Below are positions 17,240 through 26,248 of a stretch of 64,000 nt of DNA, one piece after another. A program made the translations under genes and the position numbers. The stretch is taken from assembly GCF_001618865.1 (NCBI RefSeq), contig NZ_CP015136.1, positions 1,089,001 to 1,153,000 on the forward strand, read 5' to 3'. The stretch comes from Luteitalea pratensis. GTDB taxonomy: Bacteria > Acidobacteriota > Vicinamibacteria > Vicinamibacterales > Vicinamibacteraceae. The notes under the pieces were generated by a model. The model ran no database searches, had not been told where the DNA came from, and was given only the letters and a program-made list of their open reading frames with translations. Numbering within the stretch: position 1 is the stretch's first letter; every line of letters begins with the position of its first letter.

Positions 17240-19936
17240 CTATTCCGCGCGCAGCGCGGCCCACGGGTCGATTCGTGTCGCGCGGCGCGCGGGTACCCAT
17301 GCCGCCATCAGTGCCACCGCCAACAGCAACAGCGTGACGATCGTGAACGCGATCGGATCGGTCGGCGTCACCCCGAACAGGAACCTCTGCAGCACCCGCG
17401 TCACAGCGACGGCCCCCGCGAGGCCGACGATCAGGCCGGCGCCGACGATCCGGAGTGCGCGTACCAGCACGAGGCGGAGCACTTCGCGGCGATCGGCGCC
17501 GAGCGCCATGCGCACGCCGATCTCGCGGCGGCGCTGCGCCACCGCGTAGGCCATCACTCCGTAGATGCCGCACGTCGCAATCAGCGTCGCGGCCGTCGCA
17601 AACAGCACCAGCAGCCACATCCGGAAACGCGGCGGTGCGACCGACGCCGCCACCGCTTCGTCCATTGTCGTTGCACCGGCGATGGCCAGATCGGGCGCCA
17701 CGCGACGAACCTCGGCACGCATGCCCTCGACCACGCTTGCGGGCGTGGCCGTGCGCGCGACGAACGACACGAACCGCAGGTAGAGCATGCCCCGCTCCTG
17801 CTGGTAGGGCACGTACAGCATCGGCTCCACCTCCCGGTCGAGCCCCATCTGGCGGATGTCCGCCACGACGCCCACCACCGTCAGCCACTCGCCGTCCTCG
17901 CCCATGCGCACGCGTCGACCGAGTGCCTCGCGCGTCCCACCTGCAATGTAGTCGCGCACGATGCGCTCGCTGATGATCGCGACCTTCGGTGCATTTGCCG
18001 TGTCGCCGGCGGTGAACTCACGCCCTGCCAGCAGCGCAATCCCCATGGTCGTGAAGTAGGCCGCGTCGATCTTCGGCCTGCCGGCGGAGATTTTCGGCTT
18101 CGGCAGACCCTCGATGTCGAACTCGTCGCGGATGAACATCCTCCCGAACGGCGCCGAGTTGATCAGGCTCGCGGACTTCACGCCCGGCAGGGTCTGGATG
18201 CGATCGAGCACGTCGCGCGCGAACGCGTGCATGCGCTCGGGATCGTCGTACTGGCGTGGGGGCAGCGTCACCCTGACGGTCTGGACGACGCCGTCGCTCC
18301 CGCTCAGTTCGAAGCCCGGCGACACCGACGTGAGACGCACGAAGCTGTGAATCAGCAGGCCCGCGCCGATCAGGAGGACGAGCGTCATCGCGACCTGCCC
18401 GACAACCAGCAGCGTCCGCAGTCGTTCGCCCTGACGGTCTCCGGTCGTCCGCGCCCCGCCGGCATGCAGGGCGAGGTTCTCGGCAAACGCCGCGGCGCTG
18501 ACGCGCGCTGCTGGCACGAGACCAATCATCAGCGTCGACACGAACGACAGGCCGAGGCAGAACGCCAGCACACGTGCATCGATGACGATGCTGCCCAGGC
18601 GGGGGAGCGCGAACTCTGGCACGAGCGGCAGCATGACGTCGATCGCGATCCGCGCGAGCAGGACGCCTAAGACCGCACCCAGCACTGACAACACGACCGC
18701 TTCGGTCAGGAGTTGACGCACGATCCGCCCTCGCCCGGCGCCGAGGGCCAGGCGTACGGACAACTCGCCGCGGCGCGCGGTGAGGCGCGCCATCTGCAGG
18801 TTCGCGACATTGACGCAGGCGATCAGGAGCACGAACGACACTGCCCCGAGCAGAATCAGCAGCAGCGTGCGCACCGACTCCGTGCCGTGCTCCTGCAGGC
18901 CGACCGTGCGCGCGAGCGTGCGGACGTTCGGCGCGAGTGCGCCCTCCATCCCGCGCGCGCCGGTCGCGAAGGACGGAGCGTTCACCAGCGCCGTCAACTC
19001 CGATTCGACCCGTTCCTGCGTCATGCCCGGTGTCATCCGGCCCAGCAGGAAGAGAAACGCGCCCTTGCCCGGATCGCCGACCCAGCGATTGGGCAGGTAG
19101 ACGTCCGGTTCCGGCAACGTACCGATCCGGATCACCGGCCTGAAGCTGAAGTCCGGCGGCAGCACGCCGACGACGGTGCGGGGAAGGCCGTCGATGGTGA
19201 TGGATTGCCCGACGATGGCCGGATCGGCCCCCAGCGACGTGCGCCAGAGCCGATCGCTGACGATCGCGCTGCGATCGTCGTCGGGAGCCGCGGCGCCGGT
19301 GAGGAACGCGCGGCCGTGCACGGGAGTGACGCCCAATGTGACGAAGAAGTTCGTACTCACGTCGAGCGCGCGCAACTGCAGCGGCTCGCCGCGTCCGTTG
19401 AGCTCGGCGTCGATTGAGGTGTAGGCCGCGAGCTGATCGAACGTGGTCACGTGCTGGCGTAGCGCGTCGTACGACACCGGCGACCAGTTCCAGAAGGTCC
19501 TGGGGCCCGTCTCCGTCCGCTGTGCTGACGAGAGAAGGATGAGGCGGTCGGGCTCGTGGTACGGCAGCGGACGCCAGAGGACGCCGTAGGCCACGGAGAA
19601 AATAATGGTTGTGAGGCCGATGCCGAGCGCGAGCGTGGCGAGGGCGGTGACGGTGAAGGCCGGGTCGCGCCGAAGCAATCGCAGCGCGTGCCGCGCGTCC
19701 TTTGCGAACGTTTCGGTCGTGGCGAAGACCCAGGCTTCGCGCGACTGCTCGCGAAGCCTCAGCGCATTGCCGATCTGCCGTCGCGCGGCCGCTTGCGCCT
19801 CGTCGCTGCTCATGCCCTCCGCATCGGCGAGCGCGCGCGCCTTCATCTCCTCGTGAAAGCGGAACTCGTCTTCCAGATCCTGATCGAACTGATGGCGCTT
19901 GAACAAGAACAGCACCCGTCGGAGCACGGAACCCAC
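17240..19936 (-). CDS. ADOP-family permease (MacB/FtsX-like, TIGR03434 type), copy 1
   Basis: 898 residues from a GTG with AGGAGAG five bases upstream. The architecture is that of acidobacterial duplicated orphan permeases: a short N-terminal cytoplasmic segment (DLEDEFRFHEEMKARAL), a first helix after 'RHALRLLRRDPAF', a large MacB-type periplasmic domain, three helices near 360-470 ('LLIACVNVANLQMARL'), then a second periplasmic domain and three C-terminal helices ending 'PARRATRIDPWAALRAE'. No ATPase is encoded nearby, as usual for these orphan permeases. Their substrate is unknown. The PadR gene 25 bases upstream shares its transcript and probably represses it. Confidence 0.93.
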   Translation of the reverse strand: MGSVLRRVLFLFKRHQFDQDLEDEFRFHEEMKARALADAEGMSSDEAQAAARRQIGNALRLREQSREAWVFATTETFAKDARHALRLLRRDPAFTVTALATLALGIGLTTIIFSVAYGVLWRPLPYHEPDRLILLSSAQRTETGPRTFWNWSPVSYDALRQHVTTFDQLAAYTSIDAELNGRGEPLQLRALDVSTNFFVTLGVTPVHGRAFLTGAAAPDDDRSAIVSDRLWRTSLGADPAIVGQSITIDGLPRTVVGVLPPDFSFRPVIRIGTLPEPDVYLPNRWVGDPGKGAFLFLLGRMTPGMTQERVESELTALVNAPSFATGARGMEGALAPNVRTLARTVGLQEHGTESVRTLLLILLGAVSFVLLIACVNVANLQMARLTARRGELSVRLALGAGRGRIVRQLLTEAVVLSVLGAVLGVLLARIAIDVMLPLVPEFALPRLGSIVIDARVLAFCLGLSFVSTLMIGLVPAARVSAAAFAENLALHAGGARTTGDRQGERLRTLLVVGQVAMTLVLLIGAGLLIHSFVRLTSVSPGFELSGSDGVVQTVRVTLPPRQYDDPERMHAFARDVLDRIQTLPGVKSASLINSAPFGRMFIRDEFDIEGLPKPKISAGRPKIDAAYFTTMGIALLAGREFTAGDTANAPKVAIISERIVRDYIAGGTREALGRRVRMGEDGEWLTVVGVVADIRQMGLDREVEPMLYVPYQQERGMLYLRFVSFVARTATPASVVEGMRAEVRRVAPDLAIAGATTMDEAVAASVAPPRFRMWLLVLFATAATLIATCGIYGVMAYAVAQRRREIGVRMALGADRREVLRLVLVRALRIVGAGLIVGLAGAVAVTRVLQRFLFGVTPTDPIAFTIVTLLLLAVALMAAWVPARRATRIDPWAALRAE

Positions 19937-19960
19937 GGCACTCTCCTGAGAATCAGGACA

Positions 19961-20305
19961 CTAGGTCGTTTTCATCACGCGCATGATCGCGCCGGACATC
20001 TGGGAGAATCGCGATGCCTCGACGCCGAGCTGCTTCTTGCCGGCAGTCGTGAGCGTGTAGAAGCGCGCCCGTCGGTTGTTCGCCGAAATCTTCCACTCGG
20101 CCAACACCCATCCCTTGACGAGCATCCGTTGCAGCGCCGGATACAGCGATCCCTCTTCGATCGTCAGCACGTCGGCCGACAGCATCTGGATGTGCTGGGC
20201 GATGCCGTAGCCGTGCATCGACTCGATCGACAGCGTCTTCAGAATCAACATCTCGAGCGTGCCTGGCAGCAGCTCGTTCCGGCCCTTCGTCCTCGCTTCT
20301 TTCAT
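19961..20305 (-). CDS. PadR family transcriptional repressor, paired with ADOP copy 1
   Basis: 114 residues. The winged helix shows LLPGTLEMLILKTLSIESMHGYGIAQHI and 'EEGSLYPALQRMLVKGWV', then 'SANNRRARFYTLTTAGKKQL' and the dimerisation helix. The ATG at 20305 is preferred over the longer start at 20371, since AAAGAGG lies just before it. PadR proteins bind inverted repeats and release DNA on binding small aromatics, drugs or unknown ligands. The tandem PadR-ADOP arrangement indicates local control. Confidence 0.9.
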   Translation of the reverse strand: MKEARTKGRNELLPGTLEMLILKTLSIESMHGYGIAQHIQMLSADVLTIEEGSLYPALQRMLVKGWVLAEWKISANNRRARFYTLTTAGKKQLGVEASRFSQMSGAIMRVMKTT

Positions 20306-20318
20306 CAGTGCCTCTTTG

Positions 20319-20333
20319 CATAGACGAACTATG
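20319..20333. promoter_or_regulatory. Small inverted repeat upstream of PadR 1
   Basis: CATAG-ACGAA-CTATG lies 14 bases upstream of the PadR start. It is short, so chance is possible, but its place fits an autoregulatory site. Confidence 0.3.
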
Positions 20334-20554
20334 GAAGCGAGAAGTTTCCCCCTGACGGGAGAGGCTGTCAACTGCTGGCGTTTGCGTTGTCCGGAGCAGA
20401 GGTCAGCCCGCCGGCCCTCGGCTGGTGGAGGACGGCGCTGGCCCTGGAACCCTGGCGCGCCGCGGCCAGCGGCAAGTGCTGGACCGGGGATAGGTACAAT
20501 GCGCGAGCAGTTGGCGGAACACGTTCAGACCTTACATCGATCCGGAGGAACGCG

Positions 20555-22045
20555 ATGCGGCTCACAACGGTACCCACGGCCATGCTGTTGCTGACCCTAC
20601 TCGCGACCGGCGCCGCGGCGCAGGACGCGGCGTCTGTCGTGGCCGCGGCATCGAAGGCGATGGGCGTCGACACGTTGAACGCCATCACCTACTCGGGGAC
20701 AGCGAGCAACGGCGCCTTCGGCCAGAGCAAGGCCATCGGCGAGCCGATGGGCCCGGTCAACGTCACCACGATCTCGCGATACACGCGAACACTCACGTTC
20801 GGCCCTGCAGCTGAACCCGCGGCCCTGGTCTCGCGTGCCACCGGACCAACGCAGCCGCCCACCATCCCGGGCGTGCCCGCGCAGGCGGCCGGCGTCTTCA
20901 ACCAGAACATCACCGGCGCGCAAGCCGGCAGCACCTGGGCGCAGGCGCTCAATGTCTGGACGACACCGTGGGGGTTCCTCAAGGCCGCCGCCGGACGTGA
21001 GGCGAAAGTGCAGCGTCAGGGCGGACTGCAGGTGGTGTCCTTCTCGCCGGCGAACCTGACGTCACCGTCGGGGCAGACCTACACCGTGACCGGCTACGTC
21101 AACGACCAGAACCTCGTCACGAAGGTCGAGACGCGCGTCGACAACGCGGTCGTGGGCGACCTGTTGGTCGAGTTCGACTACTCGAACTATCGGAGCATGA
21201 ACGGCGTGCAGGTGCCGGGCCGCATCGTCCAGCGCCAAGCCGGGATGCAGACGTTTGACGCCACCATCGACGCGGCGACGCCGAATCCCGCCAATCTCGT
21301 CGAGTTGCTGACACCGCCGCCCCCCGCAGCGGGCGCGCCGGCCGCGCCGGCCGCTGCACTTCCCGCGGCCGCCGCCAGTGCGCCGCCCGTCGAGAAGCTC
21401 GGCGAGGGTGTCTTCAAGATCGGCGGCAATTACGCGTCACTCGCCGTCGACATGGGCGACCACATCCTCGTCGTCGAGAGCGGGCAGAGCGACGGACGTG
21501 GTATGGCGGTCATGGCGGCAGCCCGGCAGGCCATTCCGGGAAAGACGATCCGCTTCGTCGTCAATTCGCACGCGCACTTCGATCACGCGAGTGGGCTCGG
21601 GGCAGCGGTCGCCGAGGGGGCCACGATCCTGACGCATCGCAACAACGAGCAGGTCCTCGAGCGGCTCCTCGCGGGCCCGCGGACGCTCATCGGCGACAGT
21701 CTGTCGAAGGTGCCGAGTCGCCGGAAGGACGTCGTCCAGGCGGTTGGCGATCGCGACATCCGGAAAGGCTCGAACGGAAAGATCGTCGAGCTGCATCACG
21801 CGCCCAACGAACACAGCGACGGCATGCTCGTGGTCTATCTGCCGGCGGAAAAACTTGTCTGGACGGCGGATGTCTCGATTGTGAATTCGACGCCTGTGCA
21901 ATTGGCAACCGTGAAGGCAGTGGCCGCCACGCTCGATCGTCTGAAGCTCGACTACACCGTCTGGCTGCCGGCCCACCCGCCGAACCCCGATCGGCCCCTC
22001 ACCAAGGACGATGTCGTGAAGGCCGTCGGCGCAGCAGCCCCGTAG
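20555..22045 (+). CDS. Exported MBL-fold metallo-hydrolase with N-terminal LolA-like region
   Basis: 496 residues from the ATG at 20555, where GGAGGAA precedes; the longer ORF lacks a site. A signal peptide (MRLTTVPTAMLLLTLLATGAAA) is followed by a roughly 220-residue region of the outer-membrane lipoprotein-carrier-like kind. A Pro/Ala-rich linker (252-280) leads to the metallo-beta-lactamase domain: H339-A-H341-F-D343-H344 ('VVNSHAHFDHASG'), then HHAPNEHSDGMLVVYLP and WTADVS with the bridging Asp. The C-terminal WLPAHPPNPDRPL holds the last His. It could be a secreted hydrolase of lactones or phosphoesters. A deleted second copy lies at 26249-26413. Confidence 0.88.
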   Translation: MRLTTVPTAMLLLTLLATGAAAQDAASVVAAASKAMGVDTLNAITYSGTASNGAFGQSKAIGEPMGPVNVTTISRYTRTLTFGPAAEPAALVSRATGPTQPPTIPGVPAQAAGVFNQNITGAQAGSTWAQALNVWTTPWGFLKAAAGREAKVQRQGGLQVVSFSPANLTSPSGQTYTVTGYVNDQNLVTKVETRVDNAVVGDLLVEFDYSNYRSMNGVQVPGRIVQRQAGMQTFDATIDAATPNPANLVELLTPPPPAAGAPAAPAAALPAAAASAPPVEKLGEGVFKIGGNYASLAVDMGDHILVVESGQSDGRGMAVMAAARQAIPGKTIRFVVNSHAHFDHASGLGAAVAEGATILTHRNNEQVLERLLAGPRTLIGDSLSKVPSRRKDVVQAVGDRDIRKGSNGKIVELHHAPNEHSDGMLVVYLPAEKLVWTADVSIVNSTPVQLATVKAVAATLDRLKLDYTVWLPAHPPNPDRPLTKDDVVKAVGAAAP

Positions 22046-22071
22046 TAGGGTTCGCCTCCCGGCCGGTTCCG

Positions 22072-24093
22072 TTACGGCACGGCCAGGGCGATGAGCTCGG
22101 CGGGAACGCCGCGGGCGCCGATGGCGACGACGATGTATTGGCGATCGTCGACCATGTATGTCATCGGAATGCCCGTCGTGCTGGCGGGCAGCGCCATCTC
22201 GTGGACGATCGCGCCGCTCTTCTTGTCGATGGCGCGAAACATCTTGCCTCCGCTTCCAGGGCCGGCGCTGAAGAGGCCCGAACCGTCGGCGCCGAACAGC
22301 AGCGTCTTGGTCACCATAAGCGGGGAGCGTTCGGGCTTGCCGGCCTTCGAGAGATCGAGGTTCAGGCCCTTGATAGCCGGATTGTTCTTCACGACGTCGG
22401 GCGCGTCACCGTTGCCGATCATCCAGAGGTGGTCGCCCGTGTTGAGGTCGATCGCCGTGATCCGGCCCCAGGGTGGGCGGATGAGCGGCAAACCCTGGGG
22501 CCCGAAGTTGGGACGGCCGGCGCTTTCGCCGGCAACGGGCGGCGCGGCGGTCTGGACGGCGCCGCTGGGGGCGCCAGGATGCGCGCCGAACGTGGCCACG
22601 TACGCCATGTCCGTCCGTTTCGGATCGCCCTTCTGGAGTGCCACCGCGTCGGCGTTGGTGACCGAAGACACGTACATGATCCCCGTCTCCGGATCGAGCG
22701 CGCCCCCCGGCCAGTTGGCGCCGCCGGTGTGATGCGGCAGCCACAACGACGACAGCTTGCCGTCGGCCCCGGCCAGGATGGGGGGCAGGTACGGAGTGGT
22801 CGACGTCTTGTAGTGCCCGAGAATCCTGATCGCTTCCGCTTTCAGTTCGGGCGTGAAGTCGAGGAGGTCGTCGGTCGTGACGCCCTGGCGGTCAAAGGGC
22901 GCCGGCCTGGTGGGAAACGGCTGCGTCGGTGACGTCCGCTCTCCTGGAACATCGGTCTGCGGCACCGGCCGTTCCTCGATCGGCCAGACCGGCATGCCGG
23001 TGACGCGATCGAACACGAAGGTGAACGCCTGCTTCGTGACCTGGGCGACGGCCTTGATCTTCTTCCCGCCGACGGTGATGTCGGCGAGCATCGGGGGCGA
23101 CGAGGGCTCCCAGTCCCAGATGTCGTGGTGGACGATCTGAAAATGCCAGACGCGTCTGCCCGTCTTCGCATCGAGGCACACGAGGCTGTCCCCGAACAGG
23201 TTGTCGCCCAGGCGGTGGCCGCCGTAGAAGTCGCCAGTCGGCGTCTCGACGGGGACGTAGACGTAGCCGAGTTCTTCGTCGGCGGCCAGCGGCGCCCACG
23301 CGGCGGTGTTGCCCGTGTATTTCCACGAGTCGCCTTCCCAGGTCTCGTGGCCGAACTCGCCGGGCTGCGGGATTGTCTTGAACGTCCAGATCTGCTGGCC
23401 GGTCCGGACATCGAAGCCGCGCACGTACCCCGGCACGTGCGTCTTCGACGGAGGAGCGGTGCCGGCGATCATGGCGGCCCCGACCACGACGACATCGCGG
23501 ACGACGACGGCCGGCGAGCTCGAGCCGATCTGGCCGGGTGTCACCACATCGCGGTCGAGGCCATTGGTGAGCTCGACAATGCCGTCCTTGCCAAACGCGG
23601 GGATCGGGCGGCCGGTCTTCGCATCGAGCGCGACCAGTTGATAGCCCGGGGTGACGAGGAGGAGCCGGGCGTCGCCCTTGCCGTCGGTCCAGTAGGCGAG
23701 GCCGCGATTCTGTTTTCTCGGGGCGCGGTCGCCGCGTTCGCCCTCATCGAGGCGGTACATCCAGAGGGTCTCGCCGGTGGCCGCGTCGACGGCGACGACG
23801 TCACGCCGGGAGCCGGCCGTGAAATACAGGACGCCGCCGATCATCAGCGGGGTGACTTCCCAGTTGTAGTCGGGCGTCGGGCCGAAGTTGTCCGCCTTCC
23901 AGCGCCAGACGATCTCGAGCTCCCTGACGTTCCTGGCGTTGATCTGGTCCAGCGGCGAGTACTTGGTGTTGCCCTGATCGGCGCCGTAGTAGCGCCATTC
24001 GCCCTTCGTCGCGCCTTGTTGCGCGTGGAGGTTCCCGGCCAATGCCAGCAGCAGGGCCGACGCGGCGACGAGGCGAGCGGGTTGGCGTCTCAT
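22072..24093 (-). CDS. PQQ-dependent dehydrogenase (quinoprotein glucose/alcohol dehydrogenase type)
   Basis: 673 residues with a signal peptide (MRRQPARLVAASALLLALAG). The eight-bladed propeller is indicated by repeated 'GxxxWxY' tryptophan motifs: GEWRYYGADQGNTKYSPLDQ, ATGETLWMY, TGQQIWTF, TGRRVWHFQIVHHDIWDWE, TGDHLWMIG. The HHDIWDWE segment is typical for the glucose-dehydrogenase branch. It is periplasmic and passes electrons to a cytochrome or quinone. No heme motif is in the protein itself; the separate cytochrome c gene directly upstream overlaps it by four bases (ATGA) and is the likely electron acceptor. Substrate unknown. Confidence 0.9.
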   Translation of the reverse strand: MRRQPARLVAASALLLALAGNLHAQQGATKGEWRYYGADQGNTKYSPLDQINARNVRELEIVWRWKADNFGPTPDYNWEVTPLMIGGVLYFTAGSRRDVVAVDAATGETLWMYRLDEGERGDRAPRKQNRGLAYWTDGKGDARLLLVTPGYQLVALDAKTGRPIPAFGKDGIVELTNGLDRDVVTPGQIGSSSPAVVVRDVVVVGAAMIAGTAPPSKTHVPGYVRGFDVRTGQQIWTFKTIPQPGEFGHETWEGDSWKYTGNTAAWAPLAADEELGYVYVPVETPTGDFYGGHRLGDNLFGDSLVCLDAKTGRRVWHFQIVHHDIWDWEPSSPPMLADITVGGKKIKAVAQVTKQAFTFVFDRVTGMPVWPIEERPVPQTDVPGERTSPTQPFPTRPAPFDRQGVTTDDLLDFTPELKAEAIRILGHYKTSTTPYLPPILAGADGKLSSLWLPHHTGGANWPGGALDPETGIMYVSSVTNADAVALQKGDPKRTDMAYVATFGAHPGAPSGAVQTAAPPVAGESAGRPNFGPQGLPLIRPPWGRITAIDLNTGDHLWMIGNGDAPDVVKNNPAIKGLNLDLSKAGKPERSPLMVTKTLLFGADGSGLFSAGPGSGGKMFRAIDKKSGAIVHEMALPASTTGIPMTYMVDDRQYIVVAIGARGVPAELIALAVP

Positions 24094-24530
24094 CTGGTTC
24101 GGGTGATCGTGATCTGGTTGAGCGCGTCGAGCTCGGTCGGGAACTCGCGGTCGCCGGCCGGAAAGCCGTTGGCGCTGAGCAGGTAGGCCGCGATGTCGAC
24201 GCAGCGCTTTCGGCTGATCTTCCCAGGGCCGTCAGACGGCATCGTCGTGCGGGTGTACTCGACGAGGTCGCCGACGGTCTTGCCGCCCCAGAACGTGAAG
24301 AAGACGTCGTCGACAAGGGCAGGGGAGTTCTCGCCGCCGCCGAGCGTCTCGCCGTGGCAGCGGGCGCACAGGGCGTTGTAGGCGGTTTGCCCGCGGTCGA
24401 CTTGATCCTGGTTGAACACACGGTCCCAGGCGGACCGTGCGGCAGGGGGCGGAGCTTGTTCCGCCGCGGCCGAGATCGACAGGGTCAGCGCGGCGAGCAG
24501 GCCCGCGAGCCGCGTGCAGGGCGCACTCAT
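24090..24530 (-). CDS. Periplasmic class I cytochrome c, partner of the PQQ dehydrogenase
   Basis: 146 residues. A signal peptide (MSAPCTRLAGLLAALTLSIS) precedes a single heme-attachment motif C55-A-R-C-H59 in 'YNALCARCHGETLGG'. The distal Met is probably in 'TRTTMPSDGPG', and 'CVDIAAYLLSANGFPAGDRE' is the usual terminal helix of monoheme cytochromes fused or linked to quinoprotein dehydrogenases. The start overlaps the aldolase-like stop and its stop overlaps the dehydrogenase start, so the three are one translationally coupled operon. Confidence 0.92.
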   Translation of the reverse strand: MSAPCTRLAGLLAALTLSISAAAEQAPPPAARSAWDRVFNQDQVDRGQTAYNALCARCHGETLGGGENSPALVDDVFFTFWGGKTVGDLVEYTRTTMPSDGPGKISRKRCVDIAAYLLSANGFPAGDREFPTELDALNQITITRTR

Positions 24531-25477
24531 CTGGGCGGGGCCGGTGGGGGCTCGTATCCCGTGGTGGTGGCGTCGCGCGGGCCCTGGAACAGCCGGTAGC
24601 CTGGTCGGTCCTTCCAGCTCGACGGGCCGGCGAGAACCAGGCCTCGCTTGAGGACGGCTTCGCGTACGAGCTTCTCGCGCGCGTTGTAGCTCGCGTCGCC
24701 GTCGCGATCGCCGCCGTGCATGCCGAAGTCGTTGCTCGCCACCATGACGATGTCGATGCCCTGCACCTCTTCGAGGAGGTCGTCAATGATGCCGACGCCG
24801 TGCGGGTTCTCGATCAGGATCATCACGAGGATGTTGTTGTTCGCGTTCACGGCGTAGCCAGGGCCCCAGAGGCTGGGCGCCTGCATCTGGCCCGAGCTGC
24901 GATGGCCCCATGGCTTGGCGTTCGGGTTGTCGCGGTGCCCGATGGGGAATTTGGAGAACAGGACGGCGTTGCGCGCCTCCTCGACCGAGTCGGCCATCGG
25001 GATGATGATGCCGAGCGCGCCCGCATCGGTGGCTTTCTGGATGTCGCCCTCGTTCGCGGTCGGTACGCGCACGAAGGGAATGCTTCCGGCTTCGACAATC
25101 ACCTTGATCAGCTGCTGGGTCTCACGCCAGGTGAGCGTGCTGTGCTGCATCTCGATCCAGATGAAGTCCACCCCTTCGCAGGCTTTCTTCGCGACGGCGA
25201 GGTCAGGACCGATGATGGTGTTGCTGAAGACCTGCTTTCCTTCTTTCAGCTTCGCGATCACGGTGTTGAACGTCTGCGAACCGGCCTTGACCGGAGGCGC
25301 GCCTGGCCGTGCGGCCTGTGGAGGCGCAGCGATCTGAGGCGCCGGCTCAGCCGCGGTCACCGAGACTGCGGCCAACAGCGCCGCCGACAGCACGAGCAGC
25401 CGGGTCGTACGGGACTTCGTCGAGACGGCAATGGGGTGGGCGGGGGCCGGTGTCGTGGGGCGCATAGGTCCATTCAT
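24527..25477 (-). CDS. Exported HpcH/HpaI aldolase/citrate lyase-like protein
   Basis: 316 residues from the ATG at 25477; two further ATGs (25519, 25468) are possible and no strong ribosome site decides. A hydrophobic leader (TRLLVLSAALLAAVSVTA) suggests export, which is unusual for a family of cytosolic class II aldolases. The TIM-barrel motifs are present: the metal-side 'FIWIEMQHS' with Glu/Gln, 'IPFVRVPTAN', 'GALGIIIPMADSVEEARNAV', 'MILIENPHGVGIIDDLLEEV' and 'MVASNDFGMHGG'. Family enzymes cleave 2-keto-4-hydroxy acids. It heads the operon with cytochrome c and the PQQ dehydrogenase. Confidence 0.85.
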   Translation of the reverse strand: MNGPMRPTTPAPAHPIAVSTKSRTTRLLVLSAALLAAVSVTAAEPAPQIAAPPQAARPGAPPVKAGSQTFNTVIAKLKEGKQVFSNTIIGPDLAVAKKACEGVDFIWIEMQHSTLTWRETQQLIKVIVEAGSIPFVRVPTANEGDIQKATDAGALGIIIPMADSVEEARNAVLFSKFPIGHRDNPNAKPWGHRSSGQMQAPSLWGPGYAVNANNNILVMILIENPHGVGIIDDLLEEVQGIDIVMVASNDFGMHGGDRDGDASYNAREKLVREAVLKRGLVLAGPSSWKDRPGYRLFQGPRDATTTGYEPPPAPPR

Positions 25478-25493
25478 TTGGAGTGTCGTCGGG

Positions 25494-25890
25494 CAGCGGC
25501 GATGAGCATAACAAGACACGGACTCGAAGCGGCCCAGTCGAGGATGCCGCGGCGGAGCGCCCTTGCGTACGCGGCCGCGCAGACGAACTCGTCGTTGTCC
25601 ACGGTCTGCGTTCTTCCCTTCAGGAGGTGCCGTGTCACCGTCTCGCCCGGGAGCACGTCGTCCTGGAACTGATCGAGGGGCATCGTGTTCAGATCACGAT
25701 GCGAGTACGTGTGGTTTACCCAATTCGAGTCCCGCGTCCAGCCACATCCGGAGCAGGCGTGTTCGGCCCTCGACATCGCTGGGGCCCCGGCCGTCGACGA
25801 ACAGCCGTCCCTCGTTGACGAAACCCACGGCAGGAATGGTGTACGCGCGCACTGCGCCCAGAAGCGACGACAAGTCTTTTCCAGCGCCGG
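25494..25890 (-). pseudogene. Broken polysaccharide deacetylase (frameshift and internal deletion)
   Basis: Two frames together read as a NodB-like polysaccharide deacetylase. The first frame gives SSLLGAVRAYTIPAVGFVNEG, 'LFVDGRGPSDVEGRTRLLRM' and LDAGLELG, and then breaks. The next frame continues NHTYSHRDLNTMPLDQFQDD and ETVTRHLLKGR. One extra A in 'GGTAAACCAC' (near 25718) explains the shift, since without it the expected 'LGNHTYSH' zinc-binding motif is restored. After HLLKGR the middle of the domain is missing, and the sequence jumps to TVDNDEFVCAAAYARALRRG, the family's C-terminal end. The N-terminal catalytic 'FDDLP' part is also lost. The deletion cannot be a sequencing error. Confidence 0.7.
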
Positions 25891-25908
25891 GCGTCCACGA
25901 TCCTCACG

Positions 25909-26112
25909 GTATTCAACGACGCCATCATTCGAGTGGCCATCGAGCATTCCCTTCCCGTCATAGACCTTCGCTCGGTGTGTGCCACAAGGGAAGACTATGC
26001 CAACCTCATCGAACCATCGTCGGTGGGTGGGGAGAAGATCGCCCGAGTAGCGGTCGGACTTGTCTGCGGAGCCACGACGACTGCGCCGGTTACGCGGATT
26101 TTCGTCGCGTGA
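25909..26112 (+). pseudogene. C-terminal fragment of an SGNH/GDSL-type hydrolase
   Basis: A plus-strand frame reads VFNDAIIRVAIEHSLPVIDL, then VCATREDYANLIEPSSVGGE and KIARVAVGL, ending at a stop at 26110-26112. The pattern 'PVIDLRxVC ... DYANxIEPSxxGGxKIA' is that of secreted acidobacterial GDSL-like hydrolases close to their C-terminus. Everything upstream (Ser and block motifs) is absent: at about 25900 the sequence changes directly into the antisense deacetylase fragment. Family assignment is by pattern memory only. Confidence 0.5.
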
Positions 26113-26248
26113 ATCTGTGGACGATATCCGCGTCAGGATCATCAGCCGCCGACAGCGAGTAGGGATGCACGCATACTTCACGCGCCTCGCTCGCGCGGCG
26201 ACTTTGGCGCTCCTCGGCCAGCGGTAGCGCTGGATCCGGGATGCGTGG

